Shown in pieces: positions 59,747 through 64,000 of a stretch of DNA of 64,000 nucleotides (its first letter is position 1; each line of letters opens with the position of its first letter). The notes under the pieces are model-generated. The model ran no database searches, was not told the DNA's origin, and saw only the letters and a list, made by a program, of their open reading frames with translations. Source of the DNA: Thalassoroseus pseudoceratinae (GTDB lineage Bacteria; Planctomycetota; Planctomycetia; Planctomycetales; Planctomycetaceae); the NCBI RefSeq assembly GCF_011634775.1, contig NZ_JAALXT010000003.1:868001-932000 (forward strand), given 5' to 3'. A program made the translations under genes and the position numbers.

Positions 59747-60730
59747 ATGAAAGTTGATTTCGCGCGGTCAACTATCCGCCCCAATCTTCGATGCCGAACT
59801 GGCTTCACACTCGTCGAGTTGCTCGTTGTGATGGCGATCATCGCCATTCTGATCGCGTTGTTACTTCCGGCGATCCAATCGGCGCGGGAAAGTGCTCGGC
59901 AGACGCAGTGTTTGAATCATCTGCACCAGCTCGGAATCGCGATTCAAACCTATCACGATCAACATGGTGTTTTCCCCGCTGGAAACAGCGCTCAGCCGAC
60001 CGATGCGGGTGGGAATACACTGTCTTCGGTCAACATTCAACTGCAATCACCAGCCACCATTACCGATGCAATCAGCTACGACTCGCCTCCCACGATGCCT
60101 GTCATCTCGAACTGGCAAATGACAGCGGAGTGGCCTTGGCATGCGGCAATCCTCGATGGAATCGAGCAAGGCAATGTCGATCCCCAATGGGATACGGCAA
60201 AGAACCAGGGTGTCAACGTCCAAGCGATCGCGGTCGAAATTCCAGTTTATGTCTGTCCGAGTGCCAGTCTTCCTGGCATCAATCAAGTTTCTCCACGAAC
60301 TGGATTCTCGACCTATCGTGGGAACATGGGCACATCGCAGTTTGACAGCAGCGGTAATGTCGTCACCGATTCCAATGGAAATCCGATGGCCGCTTTGAAC
60401 GGCGTATTGTACCCAGGCAGTGAAGTCCGGATGCGAGACGTTCAGGTCGATGGCAGTACCAATACGATGCTCGCCGCCGACAGTCTCATGGGGTTCTGGC
60501 CAGATGGAACCAGTTGTTGTGCCCGCCTGCGTCCCGATCGGTCCAACTTCGATAGTTATTGGTCCAACGGCAACCAACATTATTTTGGGTTCGGAAGCTG
60601 GCACGGCGGCGTTTGCCAGGTGGCATTCTGCGATGGACGTTCGCAACGGATTTCCAAGTCGATTGATTCCGTTGTTCTGAACGCCATTGCAACTCGTAAT
60701 GGTAGCGAACGGGTCAGTTTGCCGCAGTAG
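59747..60730 (+). CDS. DUF1559 pseudopilin-like protein with H-X9-DG motif
   Basis: 327 residues from the ATG at 59747 (GGAGA upstream); upstream codons to 59654 lack an RBS. Type IV prepilin N-terminus with cleavage G19/F20 in GFTLVE, E24 being the mature Glu5, and a hydrophobic helix (TLVELLVVMAIIAILIALLLP). The DUF1559 body follows. The C-terminal planctomycete H-X9-DG signature is present (H286, DG 296-297, in GSWHGGVCQVAFCDG). These proteins occur in large families in planctomycetes and are thought to be surface or pilus-like. A terminator follows. Confidence 0.95.
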   Translation: MKVDFARSTIRPNLRCRTGFTLVELLVVMAIIAILIALLLPAIQSARESARQTQCLNHLHQLGIAIQTYHDQHGVFPAGNSAQPTDAGGNTLSSVNIQLQSPATITDAISYDSPPTMPVISNWQMTAEWPWHAAILDGIEQGNVDPQWDTAKNQGVNVQAIAVEIPVYVCPSASLPGINQVSPRTGFSTYRGNMGTSQFDSSGNVVTDSNGNPMAALNGVLYPGSEVRMRDVQVDGSTNTMLAADSLMGFWPDGTSCCARLRPDRSNFDSYWSNGNQHYFGFGSWHGGVCQVAFCDGRSQRISKSIDSVVLNAIATRNGSERVSLPQ

Positions 60731-60769
60731 AAGACTTGTCAGCAATCGAACCACAAATACCAATCGGCC

Positions 60770-60803
60770 ACGCCACTTCCATCTGGGACGTGGCGTTTTT
60801 TTT
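60770..60803 (+). terminator. Rho-independent terminator
   Basis: ACGCCAC (60770-60776) pairs with GTGGCGT (60790-60796) around a 13-base loop, followed by eight T. It ends the DUF1559 gene transcript. Confidence 0.85.
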
Positions 60804-60922
60804 GTTCCATAGAGCGGTGAGCTTACGATCGCTTGGCGAAAAGACGCCTTTTCTTAGAACGTGGATTTTCGTTAGTATCCGTGCCGTACACCAGTCGCGA
60901 CGCGAAGGCAGGGAAGCCGGGC

Positions 60923-61777
60923 ATGAAGACATTACGTGGAAAAAAAGCTCTTGTCACCGGAGCGGCATCCGGTTTGGGACGTGCTATCGCATTGGCTTTG
61001 GCTCATGAAGGTGTCGATCTGTTCCTGCTCGACATCGACGAGGCCGGCCTCAACGAAGTGATCTTTGAGGTAACTGCCCTCCGGGTCTGTGCGGTGGGTC
61101 GTCAATGCGACCTGACCAAGCCCGAAGACATCACCGCCGCGGTTGAAGACCTCAAAAAACGTTGGCAGCATGTTGACATTCTCGTCAACAATGCCGGTGT
61201 GGCTTACTACGGCCCGACTCATAAGATGACCGCCGAACAATGGGATTGGATTCTCGATATCAATCTCCGAGCGCCAGTCCGGCTTGTTCAGGAGTTGCTG
61301 CCAACACTGCTAGAGCGGCCAGAATCGCATATTCTCAATATGGGAAGCATCTCTGGTCTGGTGGCGGGAGGGCGGTTCGCCGCTTATCACGTCTCGAAGT
61401 TTGGTATCGTCGGTTTCAGTGAGGCTCTGCGTGCCGAGTATGGTCGCAAGGGCATTGGAGTCTCTGTGCTGTGTCCCGGTCCGGTTCGGACGAAACTCTA
61501 CGAGAACGCGGCTGGCGGTCGTCCCGAGAAACCAGTCCCAACTCCGCCACGATGGATCTGCACGACGGAAGAAAAAGTCGCAAAAGCGGCCGTCAAGGCG
61601 ATCCGCAAGAACAAACGGATGATCCTACTCACGCCGCTCGCTCATATGCTTTATACGACCAAACGCATCGCTCCTTGGTTCCTGGACGCACTCAGTCAAA
61701 TCGGAAGAAAGAAAAAGCACAAGGCGACTCCTGCAAAGCCCGTCGAAAGCTCACAACAACGCTCCCGCGCTGCGTAG
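60923..61777 (+). CDS. SDR-family oxidoreductase
   Basis: 284 residues from the ATG at 60923 (GGGAAG upstream). Classical short-chain dehydrogenase: cofactor motif TGAASGLG (12-19), NNAG (89-92), N114, S142 and YxxxK (Y155, K159). The C-terminal 60 residues are basic (KKKHK near the end) and include a hydrophobic helix (MILLTPLAHMLYTTK), suggesting membrane association as in some lipid-active SDRs. Substrate unknown. Confidence 0.92.
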   Translation: MKTLRGKKALVTGAASGLGRAIALALAHEGVDLFLLDIDEAGLNEVIFEVTALRVCAVGRQCDLTKPEDITAAVEDLKKRWQHVDILVNNAGVAYYGPTHKMTAEQWDWILDINLRAPVRLVQELLPTLLERPESHILNMGSISGLVAGGRFAAYHVSKFGIVGFSEALRAEYGRKGIGVSVLCPGPVRTKLYENAAGGRPEKPVPTPPRWICTTEEKVAKAAVKAIRKNKRMILLTPLAHMLYTTKRIAPWFLDALSQIGRKKKHKATPAKPVESSQQRSRAA

Positions 61778-61874
61778 GACAGTCGACTGTTCATCGTATC
61801 GACTTCGGTTTCACGATGACTGGGTATGAAGGCGTTCTCAAGGCCACCGCAGACGAAGAAGATCCAGACAGTGT

Positions 61875-62186
61875 CTAGTTATCGATGGGATGGTTCAGCT
61901 TCCAAAGATACCCGGCAACAACCAATGCGAGGCCGATCAGTAACACTAGTGACTCCACCAGTGAAAACGGCCACTGTAACTTGAATCGCTTCGATCGCCG
62001 ACGTTTTCGCATCGCGTCGGCTTTTGTGAACGTCTCCGGTAACGGCTGTGGTTGCGGCAGCACCAAGTAACGTTCCCCACATTCTGAGCAAGGGACGTTT
62101 TGCGGACGTTTCAGTCGACCGCCGGTCCATTGATGACCGCAACCACATATGATCTCGTAGGATTTATCGCTTCTCGAATCCTTCAC
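61875..62186 (-). CDS. Zinc-ribbon protein with C-terminal TM
   Basis: 103 residues. N-terminal zinc ribbon with four Cys (CGCGHQW and CSECGERY), a Pro/Gln-rich linker, a basic stretch (MRKRRRSKRFKLQW) and one C-terminal TM (about 77-95). Probably tail-anchored with the ribbon in the cytoplasm. No family role known. Convergent with the SDR gene. Confidence 0.78.
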   Translation of the reverse strand: MKDSRSDKSYEIICGCGHQWTGGRLKRPQNVPCSECGERYLVLPQPQPLPETFTKADAMRKRRRSKRFKLQWPFSLVESLVLLIGLALVVAGYLWKLNHPIDN

Positions 62187-62433
62187 AGATCACGCTTTCT
62201 CGCTGTCCGAATAAGACATTTGTCGGCATGTTACCGCCTCTAGCGATTATAACAACATGTTGACCCGCATCATCGGAAGTCTTTGCCCACTTCCCGTGCC
62301 CAGACATCGACTCCCATTTTGACGAACGAACAAATTGGGAGTATAGATCATTGATGGCTTGAATTCACTTCGCCGTCGAGCCGCTACCCGCAGTGGCTGT
62401 TTGTGGGCACGTATTGAGGCAAAGGAATCGTTC

Positions 62434-64000
62434 ATGTTCGCCGTCTCCGACGAGGATTCTAAGAACCGTTCAATCCAAGGAGACGTGGCGATCGGTTTGG
62501 TGCTTGAACCAACCCGCCGAATTGCCAACATTCGAGCTGTACTTCTGGAACGCGGCGAATGGACGATCGGTTCCGCGGAAGACTGTGCGATTCAGTTGAT
62601 CGTGCCCGGCGTACAACCGCGTCACGCGACGATCTCCGTCGCAGCTCATCAAACAATCCTCGAAGCTTCGGATTCACGAACGTGGCACAACGATGGTCCG
62701 TTTCGTAGAGCCGTTCTCAATCCTGGGGACCGGATTGCAATCGGACCAGTCGAGTTCCGCGTGCGGGCCGCAACTCAGGAGGAAATTCAGAAGCACAGCA
62801 ACACTCAAGTCGCTTCGTCGAGTGTCGCTAACCCAACGTCCCCCGAACCACATTCCTTGCCAGCCAGCACCAACACCCCAAGTCAATCGAGCGGTGCGAC
62901 ATCCCTTCTCAACCTCGAAGCCGATCGCCTTGCAAGAATGCGGGCCGATCTGGAACGAAAACTCGATGTGCTGACTAGCCGCGAGCAGGAGTTGATTGCG
63001 GAAGAGCGGTCGGTTCAGGAGGAAATGAATCGTCAGAGAGCGACGCTGGAATCCGAGTCCTCAGCACTGCGGGACCGCGCGGCGGATCTTCGTCGACAAG
63101 AAGACAGTCTGGAGAGACAAACACGATCATTCCAACGCAGGACGGAAGAGTTTGAGACGACAGTTGCAACTCGGGAAGCCAAACTCGACGAAGCGGAGTC
63201 GAAGATCAGCCTCGAAAGAGAGTCTCTAAATCGTGAACGTAGCGACTTCATCAAAGAGAAGGAGCAACTGCAAGAGTCGCTCGCCGATGAGCGTTCGCAA
63301 CTCGATAGTGAGCGAGAGCAACATCGCTCGCTCATGCGATCCGTCGAAGAAGAACAAGACAAGCTGCAAGGGCAGACAGAGGAGCTTAGTCGACGCGAAG
63401 AAAAACTAGTCGCTGCCGAAACAGACCTTAGTCATCGTCTCGACGACCTTCAAACACGCGAATCAGCGTTCAACGAACAGTTCGCGGAATACAAGCAAAA
63501 ACAGCAAGAACTCCAGTCACGTCAAGAGGAATGGGAATATCAACGCCAGGAGTTCGAGCGACAACAGCAGGAGTTGGAGAGTCGCGTCGAACAACTACAA
63601 GTTCGAGAACGCGAATTCGAGACAGCGTATCTCAACTCTCAGACGAAGGCAGACGATCTTGAACGACACCACCACGTATTTTCCGACCTGAAAGCGGAAT
63701 TCAGCACCGCAGCGACAGAGTTGCTGGGTCGACAACGCGCGGTCGAAGAACGGGAAAAAGATGTCGCCGACCGATTAGCGCAAAACACCAACACGGAACA
63801 TGAACTCAATCAACTGCGAATGCAGTTAGAGACGGACCGCACGCAAGTCGCCAGCGAACGTAGCGAACTAGTCGAAGCTGCACGACGAATCGATGAACGC
63901 CTCGAGGCCGTTTGTCAGGCTGAAGCAACGATCTCGGATCAGGAAGAGGTTTTGCGGGAACGAGAAGATTCCGTTGCACATCGAGAGACAGTTCTCACTG
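62434..64000 (+). CDS. FHA-domain protein with very long coiled coil (3' truncated by window)
   Basis: The frame opens with ATG 62434, 7 bases after AAAGGA, and stays open to the window end (522 residues visible). Residues about 30-112 form an FHA domain (GEWTIGSAEDCAIQL, PRHATIS, NPGDRIAIGPVEFRV), which binds phosphothreonine. The usual GR...S-x-x-H is altered to GS and PRH. A Ser/Pro/Thr-rich linker (about 113-155) leads into an uninterrupted charged coiled coil rich in Glu, Arg and Gln (from about 158). It may be a scaffold reading Ser/Thr kinase signals. The total length is unknown. Confidence 0.88.
   Translation, partial: MFAVSDEDSKNRSIQGDVAIGLVLEPTRRIANIRAVLLERGEWTIGSAEDCAIQLIVPGVQPRHATISVAAHQTILEASDSRTWHNDGPFRRAVLNPGDRIAIGPVEFRVRAATQEEIQKHSNTQVASSSVANPTSPEPHSLPASTNTPSQSSGATSLLNLEADRLARMRADLERKLDVLTSREQELIAEERSVQEEMNRQRATLESESSALRDRAADLRRQEDSLERQTRSFQRRTEEFETTVATREAKLDEAESKISLERESLNRERSDFIKEKEQLQESLADERSQLDSEREQHRSLMRSVEEEQDKLQGQTEELSRREEKLVAAETDLSHRLDDLQTRESAFNEQFAEYKQKQQELQSRQEEWEYQRQEFERQQQELESRVEQLQVREREFETAYLNSQTKADDLERHHHVFSDLKAEFSTAATELLGRQRAVEEREKDVADRLAQNTNTEHELNQLRMQLETDRTQVASERSELVEAARRIDERLEAVCQAEATISDQEEVLREREDSVAHRETVLT

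Overview
The window looks like chromosome from a free-living planctomycete (Planctomycetia). Diagnostic signs are a DUF1549/DUF1553 protein with a planctomycete-type CxxCH cytochrome domain, a DUF1559 pseudopilin-like protein with an H-X9-DG signature, two ECF sigma factors each paired with a Hanks-type Ser/Thr kinase, several VWA proteins, and many secreted or lipoprotein genes of unknown function. I saw no insertion sequence, phage gene, tRNA, rRNA or CRISPR array. Gene density is high, and most boundaries have readable starts.

Layout. 1-5 kb: a partial gene, an amidohydrolase, and an ABC exporter whose permease is fused to a CPBP protease. 5.3-9 kb: a histidine kinase/OmpR regulator pair followed by ExbB-ExbD-ExbD. 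9.1-15.2 kb: a putative sigma-54 module. It has a four-helix stress-type protein and a small membrane protein with divergent -24/-12 promoters, a dyad between them, a multidomain hybrid kinase ending in an HPt domain, and an NtrC-type activator. 15.3-20.7 kb: a BatA-like VWA membrane protein, a YyaL/DUF255 protein and exonuclease III. 20.9-25.7 kb: a C45-type acyltransferase, a sigma factor/kinase pair and a Gfo/Idh/MocA oxidoreductase. 25.9-33 kb: a very large secretin, a lipoprotein, a glycine-rich BON-like protein and another lipoprotein. 33.2-40 kb: a WD40 Ser/Thr kinase with an anti-sigma-like zinc motif and its ECF sigma factor, a nitroreductase and a group-2 sigma-70. 40.5-47 kb: a bile-acid/sodium symporter family protein, two paralogous VWA proteins with TonB/TolA-like N-terminal helices, and an alpha/beta hydrolase. 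47-56.6 kb: a secreted Cys/Lys-rich protein, LigA, a run of minus-strand genes including an ABC exporter with two membrane partners, and a DUF58 protein. 56.6-64 kb: the PSD1 protein, a DUF1559 protein, an SDR, a zinc-ribbon membrane protein and a truncated FHA/coiled-coil protein.

Two systems deserve most attention. (1) Two tandem VWA proteins whose single N-terminal helix carries the SxxxH motif that TonB and TolA use to couple to ExbB/ExbD or TolQ/TolR. With the ExbB-ExbD-ExbD operon in the same window, this suggests a proton-motive-force-driven VWA machine. (2) The sigma-54 module at 9.1-15.2 kb, where promoters, candidate enhancer, sensor and activator all sit within 6 kb. These are readings of sequence and motif patterns; no searches or structure predictions were run.
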